NCBI GenBank assembly: GCA_043769985.1
Contig: JAYVIV010000035.1
Span: 46,687 to 110,686 of the forward strand
Direction of reading: 5' to 3'
From: Arcicella sp043769985
GTDB taxonomy: Bacteria; Bacteroidota; Bacteroidia; Cytophagales; Spirosomataceae
DNA: 64,000 bases
Below, piece after piece: positions 51,319 through 59,888 of this stretch (positions within the stretch are counted from its first letter, which is position 1; each line of letters begins with the position of its first letter). The position numbers and the translations under genes are program-made. The notes beneath the pieces are model-generated. The model had not been told where the DNA came from. It saw only the letters and a program-made list of their open reading frames with translations, and did no database searches.

Positions 51319-51724
51319 CTATTTTATGGTTGTCAATCCTTTGTATGAAGGAAAATATTCATCCGATGAAAGTACAGGTAAATTTTCACTTAACGCCTGT
51401 AAAATAATTAAAAGGTCGAAAGGGTCGCCGTGTTTATCACCATTCTTTTTAAATACCAATGGAATTTTTGGAATATTCGTATAAAAAGCCTGTCTGGACT
51501 TTAAGAGACCTATTTTTAACCTTTTCCGTTGTTGCTCAATCGTGCTGAGATTAAGGCTTAATTTCCCTGTCCGTACCTTTAATGCCAATTTCATAAAGAC
51601 TTGCCTCAGAAAGTAGTAATTTATTAGTGGGGTCATTCAAAATCTCATATTGGTCATGAGAAATACTTTCAAAATTTTCTTGGAGTAAAAAGATAAAAAT
51701 ATTGGAATCAAGCAGGTACTTCAT
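51319..51724 (-). pseudogene. Frameshifted VapC-type PIN-domain toxin
   Basis: An ATG at 51724 starts MKYLLDSNIFIFLLQENF, the PIN opening with its first Asp, and runs to SEASLYEIGIKG before going out of frame. Removing one G near 51604 joins it to ALKVRTGKLSLNLSTIEQQR and HGDPFDLLIILQALSEN, the rest of a classical VapC ending SSDEYFPSY. The 406-base length is one more than a multiple of three. It is a recent single-base inactivation or a sequencing error. It overlaps its antitoxin gene by four bases (ATGA). Confidence 0.8.
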
Positions 51725-51897
51725 ATATGCTTTGTCTTTCTTTTGGGAATTTCGTGGGGTTCTAAAATTAAAGACAACTCCGCAAATTTACCTTTTGGAA
51801 TCTCACGAGCCAATTCAATGACGCTTTTTTGTCTCGGAGGATTTTGGCCCCTTGTTTGCACATTGCCAAGACTATTTTTTGCGATTATAGCTTTCAT
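51721..51897 (-). CDS. Antitoxin partner of the frameshifted VapC
   Basis: A 58-residue frame reads MKAIIAKNSLGNVQTRGQNP and onward, ending IPKRKTKHI. Its stop overlaps the vapC ATG (ATATGA). It is intact although the toxin is broken. The sequence is basic and small, typical of VapB-like antitoxins, but was assigned mainly by position. Confidence 0.65.
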   Translation of the reverse strand: MKAIIAKNSLGNVQTRGQNPPRQKSVIELAREIPKGKFAELSLILEPHEIPKRKTKHI

Positions 51898-52047
51898 GTT
51901 TTAACGCTTTTTATTTCCATTTAAAATTACACAAAATCCCTCAAATTATCAAAAACTGCGATAGCTTGTCGCAGTTTTGTTTGAAATTTTAATAATTTTT
52001 AATCATAATTTACTGATAATCAATTACTTGTGTTGCTGACGCACGAT

Positions 52048-52067
52048 GTCTGGTGGGGACACCAGCC
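52048..52067. repeat. CTGGTG/CACCAG hairpin
   Basis: CTGGTG (52050-52055) and CACCAG (52060-52065) flank GGGA. The surrounding words (gctgacgcacgatgtctggtg) recall intergenic repeats seen in other Cytophagales; that recollection is not checked. Confidence 0.45.
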
Positions 52068-52083
52068 ACGGACTTAGACAGAC

Positions 52084-52563
52084 TTAATTGGTTTTAATAA
52101 TCATTTCTATATCCTTTGTAAAGTAGTAAAATGTTGGTTCAATTTTAGTTAGAATGCCTTCTGATACAAGTTGATTCATTTTTATAATCCAAATTTCTTT
52201 ATCAACTTTATAATCTCTGTTTAAACTTTCAAGATAGCTAAAAAAGAACCATGCATCAATTTGAATAAAATGATTTGTAAAATCAATGTCAAGTTTATAT
52301 TCTGGGTCATATGTAGAATGGAAATCAGAATCCACGAAATCAAAATCTACAAATTTATCCATATATTTTACCCAAATTCCAACACCATGTCGAGCAAATT
52401 CCTTGATGCCTAAATCTGGGAAAGAACCCGTACTTGGTATATTTGAAGCCCAACCTCTATCTTGATTAGGTTTTCCAACTACACTTTTAAACTTCTTTAA
52501 AATATCATTGACATCATTTAGATATTCATTCAGTCTTTTTATAATGTCTTCGTTATTTTCCAT
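52084..52563 (-). CDS. Hypothetical protein, possible DUF6896-like
   Basis: An ATG at 52563 gives 159 residues; a GTG at 52596 would add 11 and abut the 33-bp palindrome. The segment FARHGVGIWVKYMDKFVDFD with FDFVDSDFHS resembles the HG...DFDF core of DUF6896, and a helical C-terminus follows. Members often lie in toxin-immunity or accessory islands. The family call is tentative, and no partner is seen. Confidence 0.55.
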   Translation of the reverse strand: MENNEDIIKRLNEYLNDVNDILKKFKSVVGKPNQDRGWASNIPSTGSFPDLGIKEFARHGVGIWVKYMDKFVDFDFVDSDFHSTYDPEYKLDIDFTNHFIQIDAWFFFSYLESLNRDYKVDKEIWIIKMNQLVSEGILTKIEPTFYYFTKDIEMIIKTN

Positions 52564-52596
52564 TTCGAGGATAGAATGTTTTATATTAGTTCCCAC

Positions 52597-52710
52597 TTAG
52601 TCGCTTGCCTCTGGCGAGTGACGACTATTAACAGGCATCTTGCCTAAATTATAAAGATAAATGGCTGGAAGCCTAAGAATAGTCGTCACTCGCCAGAGGC
52701 AAGCGACTAA
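52597..52710. repeat. Perfect 33-bp palindrome with internal hairpins
   Basis: The arms 52597-52629 and 52678-52710 are perfect 33-base inverted repeats (TTAGTCGCTTGCCTCTGGCG and onward). The 48-base centre holds two smaller hairpins, AGGCA/TGCCT at about 52632-52644 and GGC/GCC at about 52662-52673. No ORF. It resembles a REP/BIME or MITE element and lies between divergent genes. Confidence 0.85.
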
Positions 52711-52779
52711 ATTGTTAATCTTCCACCAAATTTAGAAAGAAGAATTTAAACCCCTCACTCGTTTCAGATTTATTTTGGC

Positions 52780-52787
52780 TAACTTTG
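52780..52787 (+). promoter_or_regulatory. Promoter -7 element; decides the exonuclease start
   Basis: TAACTTTG matches TAnnTTTG. The predicted transcript start falls at about 52793-52795, on top of the first ATG at 52794, so the ATG at 52836 is the more likely start. Confidence 0.55.
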
Positions 52788-52835
52788 TGATTGATGGAAT
52801 TTTACATCAAATTTCCCAACCGCAAACCAGATTTA

Positions 52836-53651
52836 ATGCTCACTCATCAGCTAAAACTCCGCAAGCCTCTCGCAGTTTTCGATTTAGAAACTACGGGAAT
52901 CAACATGATTAAAGACCGTATTGTTGAAATCAGTATCGCCAAAGCCAATATTGATGGAACTGTTACGATAAAAACTCGCCGAGTGAATCCTGGATTTCCC
53001 ATTCCTTTGGAGTCGTCGCTCATTCACGGAATTTATGATGAAGATGTGGCAAATGAGCCTAATTTCAAGCAAATTGCGAAATCAATGGCTCAGTTTCTGG
53101 AGGGTTGCGATTTGGCAGGATTCAATTCCAACCGTTTCGATGTGCCAATGTTGGTAGAGGAGTTTTTGAGAAATGACGTTGATTTTGACGTAAAAAATCG
53201 TCGTTTGATTGATGCGCAAAGAATTTTTCATTTGATGGAACCCCGCAATCTTTCAGCCGCTTATAAATTTTTCTGTAAGAAGGAATTAATTGATGCTCAT
53301 TCGGCAGAAGCGGACACCATCGCTACATTGGAAGTTTTGAATGCCCAAGTAAAACATTATGAAGGCGTAAAAATCAAAGATGCTCATGGGGTAGAAATCG
53401 AACCTGTGAAAAACGATATGGATGTTCTGCATGAGATAACTGCCTCAAAATTAGTGGATTTCGCTCAACGAATGACTTTCAATAAAGACGGAATTGAAGT
53501 AATTAATTTCGGAAAACACGCTGGAAAACCTGTCCTACAAGTGTTAAAAGAAGAGCCTTCCTATTATGATTGGATGATGAAAGGAGATTTTCCGATGGAT
53601 ACCAAACGGAAATTGACAGAAATTAAATTGAGGGGTTTTAATAATAAGTAA
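52836..53651 (+). CDS. DnaQ-type 3'-5' exonuclease with ExoX-like C-terminal domain
   Basis: From the ATG at 52836 the protein has 271 residues; ATG 52794 and TTG 52791 are upstream in frame but coincide with the predicted transcript start. The DEDD exonuclease motifs are DLETTG, GFNSNRFDVPML and HSAEADTIATLEV. The C-terminal FGKHAGKPVLQVLKEEPSYY is an ExoX/DUF3820-like domain. It proofreads or processes DNA 3' ends. It lies just upstream of nuoK on the same strand. Confidence 0.9.
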   Translation: MLTHQLKLRKPLAVFDLETTGINMIKDRIVEISIAKANIDGTVTIKTRRVNPGFPIPLESSLIHGIYDEDVANEPNFKQIAKSMAQFLEGCDLAGFNSNRFDVPMLVEEFLRNDVDFDVKNRRLIDAQRIFHLMEPRNLSAAYKFFCKKELIDAHSAEADTIATLEVLNAQVKHYEGVKIKDAHGVEIEPVKNDMDVLHEITASKLVDFAQRMTFNKDGIEVINFGKHAGKPVLQVLKEEPSYYDWMMKGDFPMDTKRKLTEIKLRGFNNK

Positions 53652-53684
53652 ACGATAAACTTTTCAATTTTAAAGGCAAAGCCG

Positions 53685-53692
53685 TATTTTTG
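53685..53692 (+). promoter_or_regulatory. Promoter -7 element for nuoK
   Basis: TATTTTTG is an exact TAnnTTTG match, 33 bases upstream of nuoK. It suggests the nuoKLMN block has its own transcription start. Confidence 0.6.
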
Positions 53693-53717
53693 CAATTATT
53701 ACGAAAAAACAAACATT

Positions 53718-54047
53718 ATGCAACAAATTCCTGACATCATCCGACTCGTTCCTTTACAGAATTATATATGGTTTAGTACTGCCTTATTTTGTATTGGAAT
53801 CGTTGGTGTATTGACCCGTCGAAATGCGATTATCATTTTCATGTCCGTTGAGTTAATGCTCAATGCTGTCAATTTATTGTTAGCCGCATTTTCATCGTAT
53901 AAATCTGATCCATCAGGTCAAATATTCGTCTTTTTCATCATGGCAGTTGCCGCCGCAGAAGTTGCAGTAGGCCTCGCAATTATCGTCATGATTTACAGAA
54001 ATATCAAAACCATTGACGTTGGTTTATTGAATAAATTGAAATGGTAA
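53718..54047 (+). CDS. nuoK: NADH-quinone oxidoreductase subunit K
   Basis: The 109-residue three-helix membrane subunit of complex I has the conserved glutamates of TM2 and TM3 in FMSVELMLNAVNL and VAAAEVAVGLAIIV. It starts MQQIPDIIRLVPLQNYIWFS and lies 67 bases after the exonuclease gene, behind its own promoter. nuoJ and the rest of the operon are not upstream. Confidence 0.96.
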   Translation: MQQIPDIIRLVPLQNYIWFSTALFCIGIVGVLTRRNAIIIFMSVELMLNAVNLLLAAFSSYKSDPSGQIFVFFIMAVAAAEVAVGLAIIVMIYRNIKTIDVGLLNKLKW

Positions 54048-54052
54048 TGTTA

Positions 54053-54232
54053 GGGGTTTGGGTTTGGGGCGACCGACGCTTCGGATTAGGGGTTAAGGTT
54101 TCGAAAACTACACTAATTCCAAATCTTAAACTAATTCTTTACAAATGCTTGAAATTGAGTTAAATTAATTATGTATCAAGAGATTAAGCCCTTTGAACTC
54201 CTAACTTATAACTCATAACTCATAACTAAAAA
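54053..54232. repeat. Word repeats and CCGACGCTTCGG hairpin between nuoK and nuoL
   Basis: The 187-base spacer carries ggggtttgggtttggggc words, the hairpin CCGACGCTTCGG at 54073-54084 (shared with the 77-bp repeats and 45176-45187), and a run of actcataactcataacta words at 54208-54232, directly before nuoL. Confidence 0.6.
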
Positions 54233-54234
54233 GT

Positions 54235-56172
54235 ATGTCCTTAATTACACTCATTCCTCTTCTTCCCCTCCTTGGTTTCTTGATTAATGGAATCGGTTTT
54301 CGCCATGTTCCAAAATCATTGGCTGGCATTATCAGTTCGGGGGTTGCTTTAGCTTCTTTTGCTTGCGTATTATCGCTTTTCTTCGGATTCGACGGCAAAC
54401 CACAAGTGGTTTCCGTTTTCGACTGGATAACCGTTGGCAAACTAAACATATCATTTTCCTTCCTGATTGACCAATTATCACTGTTGATGTTGCTGATAAT
54501 CACGGGCGTAGGTTCATTGATTCATATTTATTCAATCGGCTACATGAGCCACGACGAAGGTTTCGGAAAATTCTTTGCTTTCCTCAACCTCTTTTTGTTT
54601 TTCATGCTTTTGTTGGTGATGGGGTCAAATTACGTGGTAATGTTTATCGGTTGGGAAGGTGTTGGACTTTGCTCATATCTACTCATTGGATTCTGGAATA
54701 AAAATTCTAACTACGGAGATGCCGCCCGCAAAGCCTTTATCATGAATCGTATTGGTGATTTAGGCTTTTTATTAGGTATTTTCATGATAATCAATCATTT
54801 TGGTTCAGTTGAATACGCAAGCATTCAAGAGTCGGTTGTTGAAGGCGGTTATCTTTCGGGAGATAAAACTTTATTTTACATAACGCTTTTGTTGTTTGTG
54901 GGTGCAATGGGGAAATCGGCTCAAATTCCCTTATATACTTGGTTGCCCGATGCGATGGCTGGTCCAACACCCGTATCTGCCCTCATACACGCAGCTACGA
55001 TGGTTACGGCTGGTATTTACATGATTATCCGTTCAAATTTCATGTATTCCTTAGCTCCCGATACCTTAGAAATTGTGGCTTGGGTAGGTTTAGCAACGGC
55101 ACTTTTAGCGGCTTCGATTGGTCTTTTCCAGAATGATATTAAGAAAGTATTAGCTTATTCAACCGTCTCTCAATTGGGCTATATGTTCATGGGATTGGGC
55201 GTAATGGCTTATTCTTCTTCATTTTTTCACGTAATGACGCACGCATTTTTCAAGGCTCTTTTGTTCTTAGGAGCAGGTTCGGTGATTCATGCGATGTCGG
55301 ACGAACAGGATATTCGTAAAATGGGTGGTTTACGTAAAGTTTTACCCATTACCTTTATTACCTTCTTGATTGCCACAATTGCCATTTCGGGTATTCCTCC
55401 GTTCTCAGGTTTCTTCTCGAAAGACGAAATTTTAGCTCACGTGTACGAACACAACAAATTGATGTGGGGATTTGCCCTTTTGGGTTCGGTGATGACATCT
55501 TTCTATATGTTCCGTTTGTTATTTTTAACCTTCTTCGGAGAATTCAGAGGAACTTCAGAACAAAAACATCATTTGCACGAGTCACCCTTAACGATGACCG
55601 CTCCCTTGATGATTTTGGCAGTACTTTCAGCCGCAGGTGGGTTCTTTAATTTACCACACATCTTTGGAGGTCATTCAAGTTTGGCAACATTCATGGCACC
55701 ATTATTCGCTCATTCAAATGTAGAACACGCCGTAGTTGATGAGTCATTGGAAAAGACTTTAATGATTGTTTCAGTAATTGCCGCACTTCTTTCAGCAGGA
55801 TTGGCTTACGTGATTTATGTGAGTAAAAAAGTAGTTCCATCCGCAGACAGCGAAGTTTCAGGAATTCAGAAAGTGATTTATAACAAATACTACGTTGATG
55901 AAATTTATGATACTGTTTTTGTAAAACCAATCAACGGTTTATCAAAGTTTTTCAGTTCAGTAGTTGAGTTTTTAGTAATAGATTTAATCGTAGAAGGCAT
56001 TGGAAAAGGCGTAAAATCACTTTCATCCGAAGCCAGATTATTACAAAGTGGAACAACAGGAAATTATATCTTCGGAATGGTACTTTCTATCGTAGTAATT
56101 TTAGGAATTAGCTTCTTCGGAAACGATATTTCTCAGATGGTTGATAGTTTAAAGGCTTTGATTTCTAAGTAA
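54235..56172 (+). CDS. nuoL: NADH-quinone oxidoreductase subunit L
   Basis: The 645-residue antiporter-like proton-pumping subunit of complex I has MFIGWEGVGLCSYLLIGFWN, GKSAQIPLYTWLPDAMAGPT, VSALIHAATMVTAGIYMI, KKVLAYSTVSQLGYMFMG, and the C-terminal long helix region. Length is typical. It is followed, on the same strand after 19 bases, by a PIN-toxin pair that separates it from nuoM. Confidence 0.97.
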   Translation: MSLITLIPLLPLLGFLINGIGFRHVPKSLAGIISSGVALASFACVLSLFFGFDGKPQVVSVFDWITVGKLNISFSFLIDQLSLLMLLIITGVGSLIHIYSIGYMSHDEGFGKFFAFLNLFLFFMLLLVMGSNYVVMFIGWEGVGLCSYLLIGFWNKNSNYGDAARKAFIMNRIGDLGFLLGIFMIINHFGSVEYASIQESVVEGGYLSGDKTLFYITLLLFVGAMGKSAQIPLYTWLPDAMAGPTPVSALIHAATMVTAGIYMIIRSNFMYSLAPDTLEIVAWVGLATALLAASIGLFQNDIKKVLAYSTVSQLGYMFMGLGVMAYSSSFFHVMTHAFFKALLFLGAGSVIHAMSDEQDIRKMGGLRKVLPITFITFLIATIAISGIPPFSGFFSKDEILAHVYEHNKLMWGFALLGSVMTSFYMFRLLFLTFFGEFRGTSEQKHHLHESPLTMTAPLMILAVLSAAGGFFNLPHIFGGHSSLATFMAPLFAHSNVEHAVVDESLEKTLMIVSVIAALLSAGLAYVIYVSKKVVPSADSEVSGIQKVIYNKYYVDEIYDTVFVKPINGLSKFFSSVVEFLVIDLIVEGIGKGVKSLSSEARLLQSGTTGNYIFGMVLSIVVILGISFFGNDISQMVDSLKALISK

Positions 56173-56191
56173 TTATTAAAATTTTAGGGAC

Positions 56192-56419
56192 ATGAAAACA
56201 GCAACATTTCAAATACCAGACCAAGAATACGGTTTATTTTTAGTTATGGCTGAAAAATTTGGAGCAATTTTTCAACAAGACATCGTTAAAAATCAAGAGA
56301 AAGAAGATAAGGAAAAAGACGAATGGGCTTTGAATTATAATTCTGAAACTTTTTTTGGAGATGTAATGGAATGGCAAAGAAAAGAGCGTAAAGACCGTGT
56401 ATTACCTTTTAGAGATTGA
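56192..56419 (+). CDS. Antitoxin partner inside the nuo gene run
   Basis: The 75-residue acidic, charged protein begins MKTATFQIPDQEYGLFLVMA and ends WQRKERKDRVLPFRD. It overlaps the PIN toxin gene by one base. It has the size and place of a VapB-type antitoxin; the DNA-binding fold is not clear. It starts 19 bases after nuoL. Confidence 0.72.
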   Translation: MKTATFQIPDQEYGLFLVMAEKFGAIFQQDIVKNQEKEDKEKDEWALNYNSETFFGDVMEWQRKERKDRVLPFRD

Positions 56420-56784
56420 TGAAACTTTTAGATAGCAACATAATTATATATTCAGCAAAAGCTCAATATAATTTTTTGAAAACTCTTGTGTTTGACAGAA
56501 ATAATGCTATTTCATCAATTACAAAAGTGGAGGTTTTAGGATTTCCTAATCTTTCTATGAAGGATAAAACCTATTTTGAACACGCAATAAATCGTCTGAA
56601 TGTTCTTCACATAAATTCTCCAATAATTGATAAAGCTATTGAATTAAAACAAGAGAAAAAGGTTGGAGTTCAAGATGCAATTATTGCAGCAACAGCTTGG
56701 CTCTATGATATTGAATTAGTAACTCGAAACTCTGATGATTTTAAAAATTTTAGCGATATAACTATTTCAAATCCAGTTGATTAA
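56419..56784 (+). CDS. VapC-type PIN-domain ribonuclease toxin inside the nuo gene run
   Basis: From ATG 56419 the protein has 121 residues. PIN acidic residues are seen in MKLLDSNIIIYS (Asp5), SITKVEVLGF (Glu), VGVQDAIIAATAWL (Asp) and LVTRNSDDF (Asp). VapC toxins cut tRNA or rRNA. The gene is intact and separates nuoL from nuoM. Confidence 0.88.
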   Translation: MKLLDSNIIIYSAKAQYNFLKTLVFDRNNAISSITKVEVLGFPNLSMKDKTYFEHAINRLNVLHINSPIIDKAIELKQEKKVGVQDAIIAATAWLYDIELVTRNSDDFKNFSDITISNPVD

Positions 56785-56859
56785 ACACTTTTGAAAGTTT
56801 ATAGCAAACAATGCTGTGATTAAAAATAAAATTATTCTGTAAAACTATTAAGCGTAATT

Positions 56860-58314
56860 ATGCTAACAATTTCACTAATTCTCCTCCCAATCATCGCAGG
56901 GCTTCTGACCCTCACTACCAAAGGAGAAAATGCCAAAACGATTGCCTCCATTTTTGCTTTTGCAGAGATGATTCTTGGTGCGTACGTTTATTATTCATTT
57001 ATACCCAATGCTTCTTCGCAATTTGTTGCAAGCTACGACTGGATTCATTCGGCAGGTATTAAATTTTCCGTAGGTATTGATGGTATCAGCTTGATTTTAG
57101 TATGTCTGACAACCTTGATGGTGCCTTTCATCATCCTATCGACATTCAAGAATAACTATAAAAATGCTCCTACTTTCTATGCCCTTATCTTGTTCATGCA
57201 AGCGGCATTGATTGGTGTTTTCACGGCAAGAGATATTTTCTTATTCTATTTCTTCTTTGAAGTTGCCTTGATTCCAGTTTATTTCATTGCGGCTATTTGG
57301 GGAGGAGAAAATCGTATTAAGGTAACTTTTAAGTTCTTTATTTATACCATTTTCGGTTCTTTGTTTATGTTGTTGGCTTTGGTGTATTTGTATATGCAAA
57401 CGGCTGGAATCGCCCATAAATCCGATTTTGAATCCATTTATGCTGCCGCCAAAACCTTAGATATTACTCAACAAAGCTATATCTTCGGGGCATTTTTTAT
57501 TGCCTTCGCTATCAAAATGCCTTTGTTTCCTTTCCACACTTGGCAACCAGATACTTACGTAGAAGCTCCAACGGCTGGAACGATGTTATTATCGGGTATT
57601 ATGTTGAAAATGGGTACTTACGGATTGATTCGTTTTATCCTACCAATCACGCCCTTGGCTGTGGATAAATACGGAATGATTGCCGTGATTCTTTCGGTAA
57701 TCGGTATTGTGTATGGTTCAATCATTGCGATTCAACAAAAAGACATGAAACGCCTCATCGCTTATTCATCATTCGCCCACGTAGGCTTGATGGCAGCGGG
57801 TATTTTTAGTGGAAATATTGACGGAATTCAAGGAGCATTAATCCAAATGTTAGCCCACGGAATCAACGTAGTAGGTCTTTTCTTCATCGTAGAAATTATC
57901 CAACAACGCACTAATTCACGTGAATTGGCTCGTTTAGGCGGTATTACCCAAACAACTCCAAACTTAACGGTTTATTTTATTATCTTGATGTTAGGTTCAG
58001 TTGCCATGCCATTAACGAACGGATTTGTGGGTGAATTTTTATTATTGAAAGGAGTTTATGAATACAATGCTTGGGCAGGTGCAATTGCAGGGTTAACCAT
58101 CATATTAGGAGCAGTTTATATGTTAAGAATGGTTCAGAAATCAATGTTTGGCATCACTTCACGCATCACGGAAGGCTTTGCCGACTTGACATTATCTGAA
58201 AAAGTAGTATTATTTCCACTGTCATTTATGGTTATTTGGTTGGGTGTCGCCCCAAATATGTTTTTAAAATTAACCGAACCAGCCGTAACACAATTATTAT
58301 CAATCATTAAGTAA
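56860..58314 (+). CDS. nuoM: NADH-quinone oxidoreductase subunit M
   Basis: The 484-residue proton-pumping membrane subunit of complex I has FYFFFEVALIPVYFIAAIWG, KMPLFPFHTWQPDTYVEAPT, MLLSGIMLKMGTYGLIRFIL and KRLIAYSSFAHVGLMAAGIF. It lies 75 bases after the PIN toxin stop. Confidence 0.97.
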   Translation: MLTISLILLPIIAGLLTLTTKGENAKTIASIFAFAEMILGAYVYYSFIPNASSQFVASYDWIHSAGIKFSVGIDGISLILVCLTTLMVPFIILSTFKNNYKNAPTFYALILFMQAALIGVFTARDIFLFYFFFEVALIPVYFIAAIWGGENRIKVTFKFFIYTIFGSLFMLLALVYLYMQTAGIAHKSDFESIYAAAKTLDITQQSYIFGAFFIAFAIKMPLFPFHTWQPDTYVEAPTAGTMLLSGIMLKMGTYGLIRFILPITPLAVDKYGMIAVILSVIGIVYGSIIAIQQKDMKRLIAYSSFAHVGLMAAGIFSGNIDGIQGALIQMLAHGINVVGLFFIVEIIQQRTNSRELARLGGITQTTPNLTVYFIILMLGSVAMPLTNGFVGEFLLLKGVYEYNAWAGAIAGLTIILGAVYMLRMVQKSMFGITSRITEGFADLTLSEKVVLFPLSFMVIWLGVAPNMFLKLTEPAVTQLLSIIK

Positions 58315-58418
58315 TTAGTAGGTATTAGGTATGAGGTATGAAGTCTCAGGTATTTTAAAATCATAGTTTAATCGTTAATTCACATTTTGCGTTTTAACTT
58401 CTTTCCTTGATTAAAAGA

Positions 58419-58460
58419 ACTGATAACTGACAACTGGTAACTGATAACTGATAACTGATA
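58419..58460 (+). repeat. TAACTGA word repeat upstream of nuoN
   Basis: Consecutive near-copies of actgataactga end directly before the nuoN ATG at 58463. Together with ggtattaggtatgagg words at 58320-58345 they fill most of the nuoM-nuoN gap. Confidence 0.65.
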
Positions 58461-58462
58461 TT

Positions 58463-59884
58463 ATGAACGCAATTATAGCATTATCACTTTTTGGAATAAG
58501 TAGTTTATTCCTCGGTTTTTTAAATAACCGTAAAATATTATTACCCGCCACTCTAATTTTCATACTAATTGCATTAGGTCTGAATTTCGCAGACTGGAAT
58601 CATGAATACCTTTGGTTCAATTCAATGTTGAGAACCAACAACTTATCTATCAATTTTACGACCGTAATTTTAATTTCAACGTTATTGGTTGTAGCCATTT
58701 CAAGAGGATTCGGGGATGATGAAGAACATTCGCACCCCGCTGAATACTATGCAATCTTGATGTTCTCAGTTGTGGGAGCAATCATGATGGTAACTTACGA
58801 GAACTTGATAATGCTTTTCGTGGGTTTAGAAATCCTTTCCGTTTCGATGTATGTACTCACAGGCTCAGATAAGCGTAATTTACGCTCAAACGAAGCTGCT
58901 TTGAAATATTTTTTAATGGGTTCATTCGCCACTGGCATACTTCTTTTCGGAGTAGCATTGGTTTACGGAGCAACGGGTTCATTCGATATTCACGGCATTG
59001 GATTAGCCGTTAAAGATACCAAAGCACAAATGGGCGGACTCGGACTTTATGGACCAATTCTAACAGCAGGCATAATCATGATGTTAGCAGGTTTATTGTT
59101 TAAGATCTCAGCTGCACCATTTCACTTTTGGACTCCTGATGTGTATGATGGAGCTCCAAGTTTGTTCACTGCCTTTATGTCAACGGTTGTAAAAACTGCG
59201 GGCGTTGCAGCCACTTATCGTTTGCTTTCAACCGCCTTTCCAGATATGTACGGAACGTGGGGAAATCCGATGGTTTATATTACGGCAATAACCTTAATTG
59301 TTGGAAATCTTACTGCAGTTTATCAACAAAGTTTCAAGCGGATGTTGGCGTATTCAAGTATTTCGCACGCAGGATATTTACTGATTACAGTTTTAGCCAA
59401 ACGTCCAGAAACGAATTCATCAATATTATTTTACTCATTGGCGTATTCAATCGCAACGATTTCAGCTTTTGCCGTTTTGATAGTCGTTTCAGAAGCAAAA
59501 TCTAAGGCAGGAAAGCCTGACGAGAGTTTTGATGCCCTTAATGGTTTATCAAAAAATAACCCGTTTTTAGCATTCGTATTGGCAGTTTCAATGTTATCAT
59601 TGGCTGGAATCCCTTTGACGGCAGGCTTTTTCGGAAAGTTTTTTATCTTTACAGACGCTTTCTCAAATCCATCTGGCATTTTTAAGAGTCTTTTAGTAGT
59701 TGCTGTGTTAATATCTGCCGTTGGTATTTATTATTATTTCAAGCCAATAATTGCCGCATACATGAGAAATGGCGATACTGAAAAAATCGAAATTTCACCC
59801 ATTTATAAATTTACCCTTATCCTCACAACCATCTTGACTATCCTCTTGGGTATTGCCCCTGATTTAGTTAAAAAACTATTTTAA
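58463..59884 (+). CDS. nuoN: NADH-quinone oxidoreductase subunit N
   Basis: The 473-residue antiporter-like membrane subunit of complex I has FVGLEILSVSMYVLTGSDKR, FKISAAPFHFWTPDVYDGAP, FKRMLAYSSISHAGYLLI and LAGIPLTAGFFGKFFIF. It follows nuoM after 148 bases of word-like repeats, and ends five bases before the GtrA gene. Confidence 0.96.
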   Translation: MNAIIALSLFGISSLFLGFLNNRKILLPATLIFILIALGLNFADWNHEYLWFNSMLRTNNLSINFTTVILISTLLVVAISRGFGDDEEHSHPAEYYAILMFSVVGAIMMVTYENLIMLFVGLEILSVSMYVLTGSDKRNLRSNEAALKYFLMGSFATGILLFGVALVYGATGSFDIHGIGLAVKDTKAQMGGLGLYGPILTAGIIMMLAGLLFKISAAPFHFWTPDVYDGAPSLFTAFMSTVVKTAGVAATYRLLSTAFPDMYGTWGNPMVYITAITLIVGNLTAVYQQSFKRMLAYSSISHAGYLLITVLAKRPETNSSILFYSLAYSIATISAFAVLIVVSEAKSKAGKPDESFDALNGLSKNNPFLAFVLAVSMLSLAGIPLTAGFFGKFFIFTDAFSNPSGIFKSLLVVAVLISAVGIYYYFKPIIAAYMRNGDTEKIEISPIYKFTLILTTILTILLGIAPDLVKKLF

Positions 59885-59888
59885 CACA

